Assembly: GCA_002722515.1 (NCBI GenBank)
Contig: PBMH01000030.1
Location: 1 to 48,316, forward strand
Length of the DNA: 48,316 nucleotides
Direction: 5' to 3'
Origin: Alphaproteobacteria bacterium
GTDB taxonomy: Bacteria > Pseudomonadota > Alphaproteobacteria > UBA6615
In this document: positions 1 to 9,200 of the stretch, piece by piece
Numbering within the stretch: position 1 is the first letter of the stretch
Layout of the letters: every line of letters starts with the position of its first letter
Made by a program: the position numbers and the translations under genes
The notes under the pieces: generated by a model
What the model was told of the DNA's origin: nothing
Databases searched by the model: none
The model's input: only the letters and a program-made list of their open reading frames with translations

Positions 1-125
1 GCACCGACAATGCCGCGATGGTGGCCTGGGCTGGCATCGAGCGGCTGCGCATCGGCGCGACCGACACGCTCGAGTTCCGCCCACGCCCGCGCTGGCCGCT
101 GGCAGAACCTGACGCAGCAGAATAA
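1..125 (+). CDS. tsaD: tRNA N6-threonylcarbamoyladenosine transferase TsaD (3' end)
   Basis: Only the last 40 codons and the TAA stop (123-125) are inside the window; the reading frame starts at base 3. The visible peptide begins [15 protein letters not shown] and ends in an R-P-R-P-R-W-P-L tail, both typical of the C-terminus of the TsaD/Kae1 family. TsaD transfers the threonylcarbamoyl group onto A37 of tRNAs that read ANN codons. The next gene on the same strand is gpsA, and tsaD-gpsA adjacency is common in alphaproteobacteria, which supports the call. Nothing can be said about the active site because it lies outside the window. Confidence 0.85.
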   Translation, partial: TDNAAMVAWAGIERLRIGATDTLEFRPRPRWPLAEPDAAE

Positions 126-151
126 GCTGAAAGCTCCGAAAGAGGAAGATA

Positions 152-226
152 ATGGCCATCCACGAAAAACTGGGCACCAAATCGCGCATTCAACCGCTGT
201 CCCAACACCGGACGCCGTCGCCGTGA
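152..226 (+). CDS. possible 24-codon small ORF between tsaD and gpsA
   Basis: An ATG at 152 is preceded by AGAGGAAG (141-148), a good ribosome-binding sequence about four bases upstream, and is followed by 24 codons ending in TGA at 224-226. The predicted peptide is MAIHEKLGTKSRIQPLSQHR followed by TPSP; it is basic, with no membrane segment or known motif. It could be a leader peptide for gpsA (start 248) or chance. I recognise no family. Confidence 0.25.
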   Translation: MAIHEKLGTKSRIQPLSQHRTPSP

Positions 227-247
227 CCCGGAGTTGGGGAGGTTAGC

Positions 248-1240
248 ATGCAACGCATAGCCGTGATCGGAGCCGGTGCGTGGGGTACCGCGCTTGCCAC
301 CGTTGCGCAGCGTGCGGGCTGCGATGTCCTGATCCATGCGCACGAGGCCGAGACCGTCGCCGCAATCAATTCACACCATGAAAACAAAACCTTCCTGCCA
401 GGGGTGCCGCTCGAACACTCAATCACTGCCACCGACGACCTGGCCCATGCAGTTGACGGGGCCGATGCGATCTTGATGGTGACCCCTGCCCAGTTCATGC
501 GCGCGACGCTAACGGCGCTAGCGCCCTCGCCAAAGTCGAAGCCACCCCTAGTCATCTGCTCTAAAGGTATCGAGCTCGATACCGGAAAATTAATGAGCGA
601 AGTTGCCGAGGAGGTCGCGCCAAACGCTGATTTAGCCATCCTGTCGGGCCCAACTTTTGCTGCCGAGGTGGCGCGCGGGCTACCCACGGCAGTCACCCTC
701 GCCTGCACCACCGCGAGCACCGCCTCGGCGCTAGCAGCCGCCCTAGGGACCCCATCCTTTCGCCCCTACACAGCGACCGACCTAGTCGGCGTGGAGGTAG
801 GCGGCGCAATCAAGAATGTCATCGCCATCGCTTGCGGCATCGTAGAAGGGCGCGGATTGGGTGAGAATGCCCGCGCCGCCGTCATTGCACGCGGCCTGGC
901 CGAGATCACTCGCTTCGCCGCAGAGCTCGATGCAGACCCGCGTACGCTCATGGGCCTCTCGGGATTAGGCGATCTAACCCTAACCTGTACTTCGAGCGCG
1001 TCGCGCAACTACTCGCTCGGTGCCGCCCTCGGCAGCGGGACGACGTATACTGAGGCAATGACGGGCAAGAATTCAGTTGCCGAGGGCGTAACCACCGCGC
1101 CCGCCTTGCTGACGAGGGCGCAAGCTCTGGGAGTCGAGATGCCAATCTGCGCCGCGGTCAGAGCCATTCTCCATGACGGCGCAGGGGTTGCCGACACAAT
1201 CTCGGAGATCCTTGCACGCCCCCTGCGTGCCGAAGATTGA
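248..1240 (+). CDS. gpsA: NAD(P)H-dependent glycerol-3-phosphate dehydrogenase
   Basis: Reduces dihydroxyacetone phosphate to sn-glycerol-3-phosphate in the cytosol, the entry to phospholipid synthesis. The 330-residue protein has the usual length. The Rossmann loop GAGAWG is at residues 8-13, the SGPTFAAE block at 133-140, the catalytic lysine in GGAIKN is K189, and the substrate-binding GLSGLGDLTLTC block is at 236-247, followed by SRN at 252-254. GGGGAGGT lies just before the ATG at 248 and fixes the start. It follows tsaD in the same direction. Nothing odd is seen. Confidence 0.97.
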   Translation: MQRIAVIGAGAWGTALATVAQRAGCDVLIHAHEAETVAAINSHHENKTFLPGVPLEHSITATDDLAHAVDGADAILMVTPAQFMRATLTALAPSPKSKPPLVICSKGIELDTGKLMSEVAEEVAPNADLAILSGPTFAAEVARGLPTAVTLACTTASTASALAAALGTPSFRPYTATDLVGVEVGGAIKNVIAIACGIVEGRGLGENARAAVIARGLAEITRFAAELDADPRTLMGLSGLGDLTLTCTSSASRNYSLGAALGSGTTYTEAMTGKNSVAEGVTTAPALLTRAQALGVEMPICAAVRAILHDGAGVADTISEILARPLRAED

Positions 1241-1301
1241 TCAACGGTGCAGCGACTCGGCCTAACTAGAAACCCACATAACCCAACCAAGGACATCTGC
1301 C

Positions 1302-1715
1302 ATGGCTTACTGGCTATTCAAAACAGAACCGGGAACCTGGTCGTGGGACGACCAGATCAAAAAGGGGACCGAGCATTGGGACGGTGTTCGCAACCATCAG
1401 GCAAACAACAACATGAAAGCCATGAAGGTGGGCGACAAAGGCTTCTTCTATCATTCGGTGAACGAGAAGCGTATTGTGGGTATCGTCGAGGTGGTACGCG
1501 AACACTATCCCGACCATACTGACGAGTCTGGACGTTTCGGCATGGTCGACATCAAGACCGTCGAGAGCGTCGAGACCCCGGTCACGTTGGCCGACATCAA
1601 GGCGAACCCAAAACTCGCCAACATGGTCCTAGTGAACAACTCGCGCCTGTCAGTCCAGCCGGTCACCGACCAGGAATGGCATGAGGTCTGCCGCATGGCC
1701 AGCGCTACAGCGTGA
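1302..1715 (+). CDS. EVE domain (PUA-like) protein
   Basis: A 137-residue single-domain protein starting MAYWLFKTEPGTWSWDDQ, the typical opening of the EVE family (THYN1/YcaQ-neighbour type). EVE domains have a PUA-like fold that binds modified bases in nucleic acids; the exact ligand of the stand-alone bacterial proteins is not settled. Conserved stretches visible are the WDGVRNHQANNNM block (about 28-40) and the GDKGFFYHS block (43-51). The stop overlaps the GTG start of the following Rieske gene by four bases, so the two are probably translationally coupled. Confidence 0.85.
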   Translation: MAYWLFKTEPGTWSWDDQIKKGTEHWDGVRNHQANNNMKAMKVGDKGFFYHSVNEKRIVGIVEVVREHYPDHTDESGRFGMVDIKTVESVETPVTLADIKANPKLANMVLVNNSRLSVQPVTDQEWHEVCRMASATA

Positions 1716-2107
1716 GCACCGAAGCCGAAGAAAAAGCACCGGAAATGCGCGGTAACCGCCGGGTTCTCTGCCATATCAATGAGATCGGCGATGCCGGCAA
1801 GGGCTTCGTCCTGCGCGAGGTCAACACAGAGAATTCCGCCGCGACCCTGCCGATCTTTGTGATTCCTGGCGACTCAGACGTTGCTCTGCACTGCTACAAA
1901 AATATGTGCCCGCATCAGGGTACACCGCTGGAGTTGAAGCCTGACACCTTCCTCGACGTGGACCGCAAACTCATCCAGTGCTCCACCCATTGGGCTATGT
2001 TCCGCAAGGAAGACGGCTTCTGCGTTAAGGGACCGTGTGTCGGCAAGACACTGACCGCGTTCACGGTGACCATCGACGATGACGGGATGGTCCTGTTTGG
2101 AGATTAA
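1712..2107 (+). CDS. Rieske [2Fe-2S] domain protein
   Basis: A 131-residue soluble protein with one Rieske domain. The cluster ligands are C66-P-H68 and C90-S-T-H93, matching the C-x-H...C-x-x-H pattern, although the spacers are shorter and less canonical than in ferredoxin components of dioxygenases. Such small proteins serve as electron carriers or as ferredoxin subunits, but no oxygenase partner is seen nearby. The start is a GTG that overlaps the stop of the EVE gene (GTGA), so the pair is likely one transcript. Function beyond electron transfer cannot be inferred. Confidence 0.8.
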   Translation: MSTEAEEKAPEMRGNRRVLCHINEIGDAGKGFVLREVNTENSAATLPIFVIPGDSDVALHCYKNMCPHQGTPLELKPDTFLDVDRKLIQCSTHWAMFRKEDGFCVKGPCVGKTLTAFTVTIDDDGMVLFGD

Positions 2108-2274
2108 TTCACTACAAGGAACAGTACCTCACATGCCCACTGCTGTTGTCTGCCAGAAGCTATTTCCCGATAATGCACATCAATGAAACGGTGGTGCCGG
2201 GCGCGTCCACAATGGACACGTCGCGGGCGCGCAAACACCAGAAACATTAATATGAACAAGGGAGAAGACGCGCC
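2108..2274 (+). other. intergenic leader upstream of acetyl-CoA synthetase, with a short hairpin
   Basis: Gap between the Rieske gene and the acs gene. It holds a small perfect inverted repeat, GTCCA (2205-2209) and TGGAC (2213-2217) with a 3-base loop, inside a GC-rich segment, and a possible 17-codon ORF from an ATG at 2132 (MPTAVVCQKLFPDNAHQ). GGGAG at about 2260 serves the acs start at 2275. No convincing promoter was identified. Confidence 0.3.
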
Positions 2275-4218
2275 ATGTTCCGCGAAAAGTTTCCCGTCCC
2301 GGAGGCGTGGGCTAACCGCGCCTGGGCCGACGAATCCAAATATCTGGAGATGTATCAGCGCTCGATCGACGACCCAGATGGGTTCTGGGGTGAGGAGGGT
2401 AAGCGCCTAGACTGGATAGAACCTTACACCCAAATCAGCGACGTCTCCTATGACACCAAAGACCTGCATGTGAAATGGTACGCTGACGGCGTTCTCAATG
2501 CTTCCGCCAACTGCATCGATCGACACCTGGCCGCCCGCGGCGACCAGACAGCAATCATCTGGGAAGGCGACGATCCCAAGGACGACGCCAAACTAAGCTA
2601 CAACGAACTCCATGCGCACGTCTGCCGCTTCGCCAACGGACTAAAATCTCTCGGCGTCCGGAAGGGGGACCGCGTCACTATCTACCTTCCAATGATCCCG
2701 GAAATTGCGATTGCTATGCTTGCCTGTGCGCGCATCGGAGCAGTGCACTCAGTTGTGTTTGGCGGTTTCTCACCGGATTCGATCGCCGGTCGCATTGACG
2801 ATTGCGCATCTACCTTGGTCATCACCTCAGACGAGGGCCTGCGTGGCGGACGCACCATTCCACTCAAGGACAATGTCGATCAGGCCATCGCTAAGCTACC
2901 CAATGGGCAGGTCCGCAATGTGGTGGTGGTTAACCGCACCGGGGCCGCAGTCAACTGGGTCGCGGACCGCGACATCTGGTATCATGAGTTATGCGAAGCG
3001 CAATCAACCGACTGTGCGCCGGAACCGATGAGCGCCGAAGACCCGCTGTTCATTCTCTACACCTCGGGCTCGACCGGCAAACCTAAGGGCGTACTGCACA
3101 CGACAGGTGGCTACATGGTGTACGCCTCAATGACCCACCAGTATGTCTTCGACTATCATGACAGCGAAATCTATTGGTGTACGGCTGACTGCGGCTGGAT
3201 CACCGGCCACAGCTACATCGTCTACGGCCCGCTTTCAAACGGTGCTACGACCCTGATCTTCGAGGGCCTACCGAATTACCCGGATGCGTCGCGCCACTGG
3301 GAGATCTGCGACAAACACCAGGTCAACATCTACTATACTGCTCCGACGGCGATCCGTGCGTTGATGCGCGAGGGCGATGAACCGGTGAAAAAGACATCGC
3401 GCAAATCCATCCGCCTTTTAGGGACAGTCGGCGAACCAATTAACCCCGAGGCCTGGCACTGGTATCACGAGGTAGTCGGGGATGATCGCTGTCCGATCGT
3501 CGACACTTGGTGGCAGACCGAAACCGGAGGCATACTGATCACACCGCTACCCGGTGCGACCATGCTGAAGCCTGGATCGGCCACCCGACCCTTCTTTGGC
3601 ATCCTCCCGGTGATCGTCGACGCCGATGGCAAGGAGCTTGAGGGCGCGTGCGAGGGCAATCTCTGTATGGCCGGCAGCTGGCCAGGTCAAATGCGCACAG
3701 TCTTCGGTGACCACAACCGTTTCATCGAGACATACTTCAAGACCTATCCCGGCATGTATTTTACCGGTGACGGCTGCAAGCGCGACGAGGACGGCTACTA
3801 CTGGATCACCGGGCGGGTCGACGACGTGATAAACGTCTCGGGCCACCGGATGGGCACGGCGGAGGTTGAGAGTGCGCTTGTTGAGCATAACGACGTTGCA
3901 GAAGCGGCAGTTGTCGGCTATCCGCACGACATAAAGGGTCAAGGAATCTACGCATATGTCACCCTTAAGCTGGGTGTGGAATCGAGCGAGGGTCTTCGCA
4001 CGGAGCTTATCCAATTTGTGCGCAAAGAGATCGGTCCAATTGCCACACCAGACCTTCTGCAATGGGCGCCAGCGTTGCCAAAAACACGCTCAGGTAAGAT
4101 CATGCGTCGCATACTGCGTAAAATTGCCGAAAACGCACCCGACCAACTGGGTGATACATCCACCCTGGCGGACCCTAGCGTGGTCGAGGATTTAGTCGAG
4201 AACCGCCAGAACCGCTAG
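2275..4218 (+). CDS. acsA: acetyl-CoA synthetase (AMP-forming)
   Basis: Activates acetate to acetyl-CoA through acetyl-AMP in the cytosol. At 647 residues it is close to the enterobacterial enzyme (652). The adenylate loop [11 protein letters not shown] is at residues 262-272, and the WWQTETGG block is at 412-419, where the first tryptophan is the residue that limits the acyl pocket to acetate. [15 protein letters not shown] forms the hinge to the C-terminal domain. K608 in [12 protein letters not shown] is the catalytic lysine that Pat/Sir2-type systems acetylate in other bacteria. A GGGAG sequence precedes the ATG. No pta/ackA is in view. Propionyl-CoA synthetase is unlikely given the acetate-type pocket. 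Confidence 0.95.
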   Translation: MFREKFPVPEAWANRAWADESKYLEMYQRSIDDPDGFWGEEGKRLDWIEPYTQISDVSYDTKDLHVKWYADGVLNASANCIDRHLAARGDQTAIIWEGDDPKDDAKLSYNELHAHVCRFANGLKSLGVRKGDRVTIYLPMIPEIAIAMLACARIGAVHSVVFGGFSPDSIAGRIDDCASTLVITSDEGLRGGRTIPLKDNVDQAIAKLPNGQVRNVVVVNRTGAAVNWVADRDIWYHELCEAQSTDCAPEPMSAEDPLFILYTSGSTGKPKGVLHTTGGYMVYASMTHQYVFDYHDSEIYWCTADCGWITGHSYIVYGPLSNGATTLIFEGLPNYPDASRHWEICDKHQVNIYYTAPTAIRALMREGDEPVKKTSRKSIRLLGTVGEPINPEAWHWYHEVVGDDRCPIVDTWWQTETGGILITPLPGATMLKPGSATRPFFGILPVIVDADGKELEGACEGNLCMAGSWPGQMRTVFGDHNRFIETYFKTYPGMYFTGDGCKRDEDGYYWITGRVDDVINVSGHRMGTAEVESALVEHNDVAEAAVVGYPHDIKGQGIYAYVTLKLGVESSEGLRTELIQFVRKEIGPIATPDLLQWAPALPKTRSGKIMRRILRKIAENAPDQLGDTSTLADPSVVEDLVENRQNR

Positions 4219-4400
4219 CGACAGAGGTGCAGGGGTATGCTCGAATACATATCGACGTGGTCTAGTCCACCAGCTGCAAAGCGCCGTTCGAATCGCGAAT
4301 AGTAGCGCCGAGGGGAACCGTCTACACTCTGTTCAGCGAACCAGACGCGGGCACCATTCCTATGAGGCAGTCCGGCAATGGTAAGCGGAACAAAGGGCCA
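4219..4400. other. short convergent gap after acsA
   Basis: A 182-base gap between the ends of acsA (plus) and the SDHAF4 gene (minus). I see no gene, no clear terminator hairpin and no repeat here. Confidence 0.5.
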
Positions 4401-4649
4401 CTAGAAGTCAACGCAACGTCCGTCGCGCTCCCAGTCACCAAACCGGGTCGGCTCGGGGCCCTTGGGACCGCCGACTTCTTTAGTCGCGTCAGCCAGCCTA
4501 TCTCCTTTACCATTATTCGCAGACGACTTTGATTCCGCCGCATTTTCGACGGATTCCGATGTTTCTTTCTGTCGATCAGGGATACGGATACGGTAATGCG
4601 GCATAGCTCCCATCTTCACGTCGGTTGAACTTTCGCGTTCCTTGGACAT
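4401..4649 (-). CDS. DUF1674/SDHAF4 family succinate dehydrogenase assembly factor
   Basis: The C-terminal tail KEVGGPKGPEPTRFGDWERD followed by GRCVDF is the signature of the SDHAF4 (DUF1674) family, whose members bind flavinated SdhA and protect it before complex II assembly. I place the start at the ATG at 4649 (82 residues), because the family is about 60-90 residues long; ATGs at 4613 and 4604 are also possible, the last preceded closely by GGGAG. The frame stays open further upstream, but the extra N-terminus has no family resemblance. The first half is hydrophilic and low-complexity. It is transcribed divergently from gcrA; the sdh operon is not in the window. Confidence 0.85.
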   Translation of the reverse strand: MSKERESSTDVKMGAMPHYRIRIPDRQKETSESVENAAESKSSANNGKGDRLADATKEVGGPKGPEPTRFGDWERDGRCVDF

Positions 4650-4899
4650 GCCAAATATATGGTGCATCAGGCCCGGTTTGCCAAGGGAGCGTTTGGACCA
4701 ACCTTTGGCACTAAAATGGAGATGCCTAGCCCCCAAACCCCCCAAATATTGGGGAACGAAGAACAAATTGTCCACATATCGGGTATTACACAGCATTTTG
4801 TGTGCTTGCTCATCTAAGCCCACATGATCTAGTCTTCACCTTAGGATCGAGGTCGTGATCCGCAGCCGGTGGGCAATAAAAAAGAACGGGAAACCTTAC
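4650..4899. promoter_or_regulatory. divergent promoter region between SDHAF4 and gcrA
   Basis: A 250-base non-coding stretch between divergent genes, so it should hold promoters for both. It contains an inverted repeat CCCCAAATATTGGGG (4739-4753) that is nearly a perfect palindrome and could be an operator. I could not assign -10/-35 boxes with confidence. GGGAA at about 4889 serves the gcrA start at 4900. Confidence 0.4.
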
Positions 4900-5373
4900 A
4901 TGTCTTGGACCGACGAACGGGTATCGATGTTACGTGATTTGTGGGCAAAAGGCCTGAGTGCGAGCCAAATTGCCATGCAGCTTGGCGGGGTCACTCGAAA
5001 CGCGGTGATCGGCAAGGCGCATCGTCTTGGCCTCGAGAGCCGACCATCTCCCATCCGGGGCAACGGCACGGGATCGCGCCGGCGCAACCGGGCCATCGAT
5101 AGAGCGCTAGAAGCAAAGGCGTTGCGGGGAACAATGGCCGATGAGGAAATCGGCGGTGAGAAAATCGTACCAGACGGTCGCAGGCGCGTTGACGATACGC
5201 CAATCCCACCGCTTGCGCGTCGTGGTGGTGACGTATCGGAGTGTCTGTGGCCCATAGGGGACCCGGGGGACGCCGATTTTGGTTTCTGCAAGGCAGACAC
5301 GGTTCCCGGTCGCCCCTATTGCGCCGAGCATTGTGCAGTGGCCTACATCCGCAAGGACAAGTCGGCGGCCTGA
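4900..5373 (+). CDS. gcrA: GcrA cell cycle regulator
   Basis: GcrA is an alphaproteobacterial transcription factor that binds sigma-70 RNA polymerase and GANTC-methylated promoters, controlling S-phase genes in Caulobacter. The start MSWTDERVSMLRDLWAKGLS and the GGVTRNAVIGKAHRLGL block (about residues 28-45) form the conserved DNA-binding domain. The C-terminal ECLWPIGDPG...FCKADTVPGRPYCAEHC segment (from about residue 110) is the sigma-interaction region. I chose the ATG at 4900 (157 residues) over a GTG at 4855 because the family starts at MSWTDERV and GGGAA lies in front. It is a strong marker of the class. Confidence 0.95.
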   Translation: MSWTDERVSMLRDLWAKGLSASQIAMQLGGVTRNAVIGKAHRLGLESRPSPIRGNGTGSRRRNRAIDRALEAKALRGTMADEEIGGEKIVPDGRRRVDDTPIPPLARRGGDVSECLWPIGDPGDADFGFCKADTVPGRPYCAEHCAVAYIRKDKSAA

Positions 5374-5454
5374 GGCTCCGGAACTTATATCGTCCCGACT
5401 GCAGTAGGTCTCAGTTTGAACTGCGGGCCAACTGTTTTTGGTGCATAAAGCGTC

Positions 5455-6753
5455 ATGTCTAATTCACGCGCTACCGCATGCCAAATCCTCGGATCTATCC
5501 TCGACGGCGGCAAGCCGCTGGATTCCGCCCTAGCCGAGAATCGTGTGATGGCGCAACTAGACCCGCGCGACCGCGCACAAGCCCGCAGAATTATCGCCAC
5601 AGTGCTGCGCCGAATCGGCGAAATTGATAGCCGTATTTCCGAATGCCTAGACCGGCCGCTAGCCGACCGCCATACTCAGATTCAAAACATACTGCGAATC
5701 GCCACGGCCGAGCTGATCTTCCTAGAGACACCAGCCCATGCCGCCGTCGACAGCGCCGTCCGCTTGGCTGGACGTTATCGCCGAGGTGCCTTCAAGGGTC
5801 TTGTCAACGCTGTCCTGCGCCGCATCGGGCGCGAACCAGAGAATCGTGAGAGGACGGACACAGCGGGTGAAATCAACACACCAAACTGGATGCTGACACG
5901 CTGGAGGAATATATACGGCGCGGACACCGCGCGCGATATCGCTGCAGCGCATCTCGTGGAACCACCGCTCGATCTGACTTTATCGCGGCGCGCCGACCCC
6001 GCAGAGTGGGCCATAAAGCTCAATGCCGAAATTCTCCCTAGCGGTACCCTGCGGCGCAAGGCGGGCGGAAGGATAGCAGAACTGCCCGGCTTCGATGAGG
6101 GCGTCTGGTGGGTCCAGGATGTCGCGGCCTCACTTCCAGCCAAGCTTCTGCGCGATGACGCCAGGGGCCAGGTGATCGACCTGTGCGCCGCGCCTGGCGG
6201 AAAGACCATGCAACTGGCCGATCGCGGCAGACCCGTGACGGCAGTCGACATCTCCCACAGCCGGCTGGCGACGCTACAGGAGAACCTCACCCGAACCGGA
6301 CTCATAGCTGACATCGTCGACGCCGACGCCACACAATGGCGGCCCCCGCAACCCGTCGAAGCTGTCCTGCTGGATGCGCCTTGTACGGCAACGGGCACCA
6401 TCCGGCGACACCCTGATATTCTGCGTAGACGTCTCGAGATCGATATCGCCAACGCGACCAAACTTCAGGATCGTTTGCTCAACGCGGCAGTTAAAATGGT
6501 CGCGCCGGGCGGCACCATCATCTATACGGTCTGTTCGCTCGAGCCAGAGGAGGGCGCCGAGCGCGTTGACGCGCTTCTGGCGTCCGGCGCACCGGTCAGG
6601 CTGAACCCTATATCGGCGGACGAATGGCCAAAACTGGGCGTTCTCGACCCAGCAGCGATAACACCGAACGGTACATTGAGGTCTCTGCCGTGCCACTGGT
6701 CAGCACGCGGTGGCATGGATGGGTTTTTTGCCGCCCGATTAACCCGAAACTAG
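5455..6753 (+). CDS. rsmB: 16S rRNA (cytosine(967)-C(5))-methyltransferase RsmB
   Basis: Methylates C967 of 16S rRNA using S-adenosylmethionine. The 432-residue protein has the N-terminal NusB-like RNA-binding domain (about 1-130; note [28 protein letters not shown]) followed by a Rossmann methyltransferase domain. The SAM loop is DLCAAPGGK at 242-250; motif IV is LLDAPC with C310, which releases product, and motif VI is VCSLEP with C360 as the nucleophile. It lies just upstream of rpe and the heparinase-like gene, a gene order found in many alphaproteobacteria. Confidence 0.94.
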   Translation: MSNSRATACQILGSILDGGKPLDSALAENRVMAQLDPRDRAQARRIIATVLRRIGEIDSRISECLDRPLADRHTQIQNILRIATAELIFLETPAHAAVDSAVRLAGRYRRGAFKGLVNAVLRRIGREPENRERTDTAGEINTPNWMLTRWRNIYGADTARDIAAAHLVEPPLDLTLSRRADPAEWAIKLNAEILPSGTLRRKAGGRIAELPGFDEGVWWVQDVAASLPAKLLRDDARGQVIDLCAAPGGKTMQLADRGRPVTAVDISHSRLATLQENLTRTGLIADIVDADATQWRPPQPVEAVLLDAPCTATGTIRRHPDILRRRLEIDIANATKLQDRLLNAAVKMVAPGGTIIYTVCSLEPEEGAERVDALLASGAPVRLNPISADEWPKLGVLDPAAITPNGTLRSLPCHWSARGGMDGFFAARLTRN

Positions 6754-6814
6754 GCTACCAAACACTCCACCCACTTCGCTTGCGGCGCAGCCTACAAATC
6801 GGTTACCAGACGTT

Positions 6815-7507
6815 ATGGCTTCCTCTTCCAAGGCGGCTCAAGTCCGCATCGCACCGTCGATCCTAGCTGCAGACTTTGCCCAGCTGGGTGAAGAAGTTTG
6901 CGCTGTCGCAGCGGCAGGCGCCGACTGGATTCACATCGACGTCATGGACGGCCATTTTGTGCCCAATATTACGATTGGTCCCGGCGTGGTGAAAGCTCTG
7001 CGCCCACATTGTGACCTGCCCTTCGATGTTCACCTCATGATCAGCCCGGTCGACTGCATGATTGCACCCTTCGCCGAGGCCGGCGCAGACATTATCTCGC
7101 TACATCCCGAGGCCGGACCACATCTTCATCGTTCGCTACAGACGATCCGTGGTCTGGGCAAGAGGGCCGGGGTGGTGCTCAACCCAGCGACCCCGATCAC
7201 TGTCATCGACGAAGTGATGGACATGGTAGACTTGGTTCTGGTCATGAGCGTAAACCCGGGCTTTGGTGGACAGGAATTTATCGAAAGCCAGCTTTATAAG
7301 ATCGCAGAGCTACGAGCGAGGATCGACGCCCACATGGCAGCCGGAGGTCAATCCATTGACCTTGAGGTAGATGGCGGAATCGACCGGGAGACGGCGCCGC
7401 GCGCGATTGCCGCAGGTGCGAATGTCCTCGTCGCTGGCACCGCCACCTTCCGAGGGGGCCCCGACGCCTATGCCGAAAACATCACCGCCATGCGGGGCAG
7501 TGGGTGA
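6815..7507 (+). CDS. rpe: ribulose-phosphate 3-epimerase
   Basis: Interconverts ribulose-5-phosphate and xylulose-5-phosphate in the pentose phosphate pathway. It is a 230-residue TIM barrel. Metal and catalytic residues fall in the expected blocks: [17 protein letters not shown] (H40, D42), DVHLM (H73), the phosphate-binding VNPGFGGQ at 146-153, and LEVDGGI with D186. The stop overlaps the GTG start of the next gene by four bases, indicating coupled translation. Confidence 0.96.
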   Translation: MASSSKAAQVRIAPSILAADFAQLGEEVCAVAAAGADWIHIDVMDGHFVPNITIGPGVVKALRPHCDLPFDVHLMISPVDCMIAPFAEAGADIISLHPEAGPHLHRSLQTIRGLGKRAGVVLNPATPITVIDEVMDMVDLVLVMSVNPGFGGQEFIESQLYKIAELRARIDAHMAAGGQSIDLEVDGGIDRETAPRAIAAGANVLVAGTATFRGGPDAYAENITAMRGSG

Positions 7508-9162
7508 CTGGTAACGTCCTTCAGGACTTGCGCTACGGCATGGGAAAGCTGCTTTACGCGTCACCCGTGTACAGCTACACACTGATCGGGCGCGCACCGA
7601 ACGAGCTCGTAATCGTCCCACCAGATTCATGGCCAGGAAACGCCGAACGCGGTAGTGCCATATCCGCTGGCGAATGGTCTTTCTTGGGCGAGACCGTACG
7701 GGGCGGAAAACACGCTTGGCGGCCCGCAGGAATAAGCGATGCCTGGCTTGCCGAGCTTTACGGCTTCGACTGGCTGCGCGATCTGCGTGCGGTCGGCGGC
7801 GACGCCGCACGACGCCGTGCCCGAGACCTCGTCGCGGACTGGATGGAGAATCAAGCCGGGTGGCAAGAGATCGCTTGGCGACCAGACATCCTCGCGACCC
7901 GATTGTTCGCCTGGCTCGGCCAACACGACTTCTTCTGCGCCTCGGCAGATGACGATTACCGACGGCAGTATCTCGCGGTCATCGCGCGCCAAACCAAGCA
8001 CCTAGGCCGAGTTCTGCCGGGTGGAACCGAAGGCGCCGGGTTGATCCGGGCCGCGAAAGTCCTAGCCGTCGCGGGCCTCGCATTACCGGGCAATGAAACA
8101 GCAACCCGCCAAGGCCTGAAAACCCTCGAACGCGCCTGCTATCGCCAGATACTGCCCGACGGTGGTCATATTTCACGAAACCCGCAGACCCAAGCGCAGA
8201 TACTGCGCGACCTAGTCGACGTACGTAGTGCACTACTCGCAGCCGAGTACGACATTCCTGCATTCCTATTGAGTGCGATCGACCGGGCCGCCCCGTTCCT
8301 GCGGATGCTGCGCCACAATGACGGTTGCCTTGCGTTGTTCAACTGCAGCGGCGAGAGTGAAGACTGGCTCATCGACATGCTTCTAGCACAAGCGGACGCT
8401 CGCGGCCGCGCGCCCACGAGCGCACCCCATTCAGGGTTCGAGCGCATCGTCGCCAATCGCACGGTGGCATTGATAGACACGGGCACCCCGCCGCAGGCCG
8501 GGTTAGACATCGAGGCCCATGCCGGCACGCTGAGCCTCGAGGTGTCGGTCGGCAAGGAGCGGATAATCACAAATTGCGGTGCCCGCCCCGGCAACAGGGA
8601 ACCGTGGGCGACGGTTCAGCGCTCCTCGGCGGCCCATTCTACCATGATCGTGGACGACACTAACTCCTCGGAGATTTTATCTGACAGCACCTTCGGACGC
8701 CGCCCAAAGGATGTCCGGATCGAGCGCAGCGAGGATGACGGTAACGTCTGGGTTTCAGCGCACCATGACGGCTATGCTGCAGCTTTCGGACTGGTCCATG
8801 AGCGGCGTATATACATGGCCGTCGACGGTGACGACATTCGCGGAGAGGACCTGCTGAAGCGGGTTGAAAGCGCGGACAAAGTTCGACGGGCGACGGGTTT
8901 CGCGCTGCGATTCCACCTGCACCCAGCCGTGCGAGCATCATTGGTGCAGAATGGCTCGTCGGTCCTTCTGCGCCTGCCGAGCGGCGCCGGATGGCGGCTG
9001 ATCACCGAGGGTGATACCGTTTCCTTGGCCGAAAGCATTTATCTCGGCGAGAGCGAGGAGGTAAGGCGAAGCGAACAGATTGTAATCTCCGGCGCACTCA
9101 AGGGCGGTACGGTTGCCGCGCGCGTCAAATGGGCACTCAAGTGGGTCCCTAAGAAAAACTGA
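7504..9162 (+). CDS. heparinase II/III family protein
   Basis: A 552-residue protein with an alpha-helical N-terminal half (about 60-300) and a beta-rich heparinase II/III-like C-terminal half. The region around residues 310-420, with [31 protein letters not shown] and [12 protein letters not shown], is typical of the C-terminal domain. Polysaccharide lyases of this superfamily cleave acidic polymers, but the substrate of this widely conserved alphaproteobacterial version is unknown, and I see no clear N-terminal signal peptide. The GTG start overlaps the rpe stop. In relatives purH often follows; here the next gene is on the opposite strand and belongs to a glycan locus. Confidence 0.85.
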   Translation: MTGNVLQDLRYGMGKLLYASPVYSYTLIGRAPNELVIVPPDSWPGNAERGSAISAGEWSFLGETVRGGKHAWRPAGISDAWLAELYGFDWLRDLRAVGGDAARRRARDLVADWMENQAGWQEIAWRPDILATRLFAWLGQHDFFCASADDDYRRQYLAVIARQTKHLGRVLPGGTEGAGLIRAAKVLAVAGLALPGNETATRQGLKTLERACYRQILPDGGHISRNPQTQAQILRDLVDVRSALLAAEYDIPAFLLSAIDRAAPFLRMLRHNDGCLALFNCSGESEDWLIDMLLAQADARGRAPTSAPHSGFERIVANRTVALIDTGTPPQAGLDIEAHAGTLSLEVSVGKERIITNCGARPGNREPWATVQRSSAAHSTMIVDDTNSSEILSDSTFGRRPKDVRIERSEDDGNVWVSAHHDGYAAAFGLVHERRIYMAVDGDDIRGEDLLKRVESADKVRRATGFALRFHLHPAVRASLVQNGSSVLLRLPSGAGWRLITEGDTVSLAESIYLGESEEVRRSEQIVISGALKGGTVAARVKWALKWVPKKN

Positions 9163-9200
9163 CCGGGCGCCCAGCCAGATCGGGCGACGTGCGTTTTCTA

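Noticed and set aside
4270-4310. GTTCGAATC looking like a tRNA T-loop at about 4287-4295.
   Set aside because: The bases around it do not pair as a T-stem, and no anticodon or acceptor stem is found nearby.
4650-4823. Longer SDHAF4 reading frame (140 residues) reaching 4823.
   Set aside because: The extra 58 residues have no similarity to the SDHAF4 family and lie in the region that should be the divergent promoter with gcrA.
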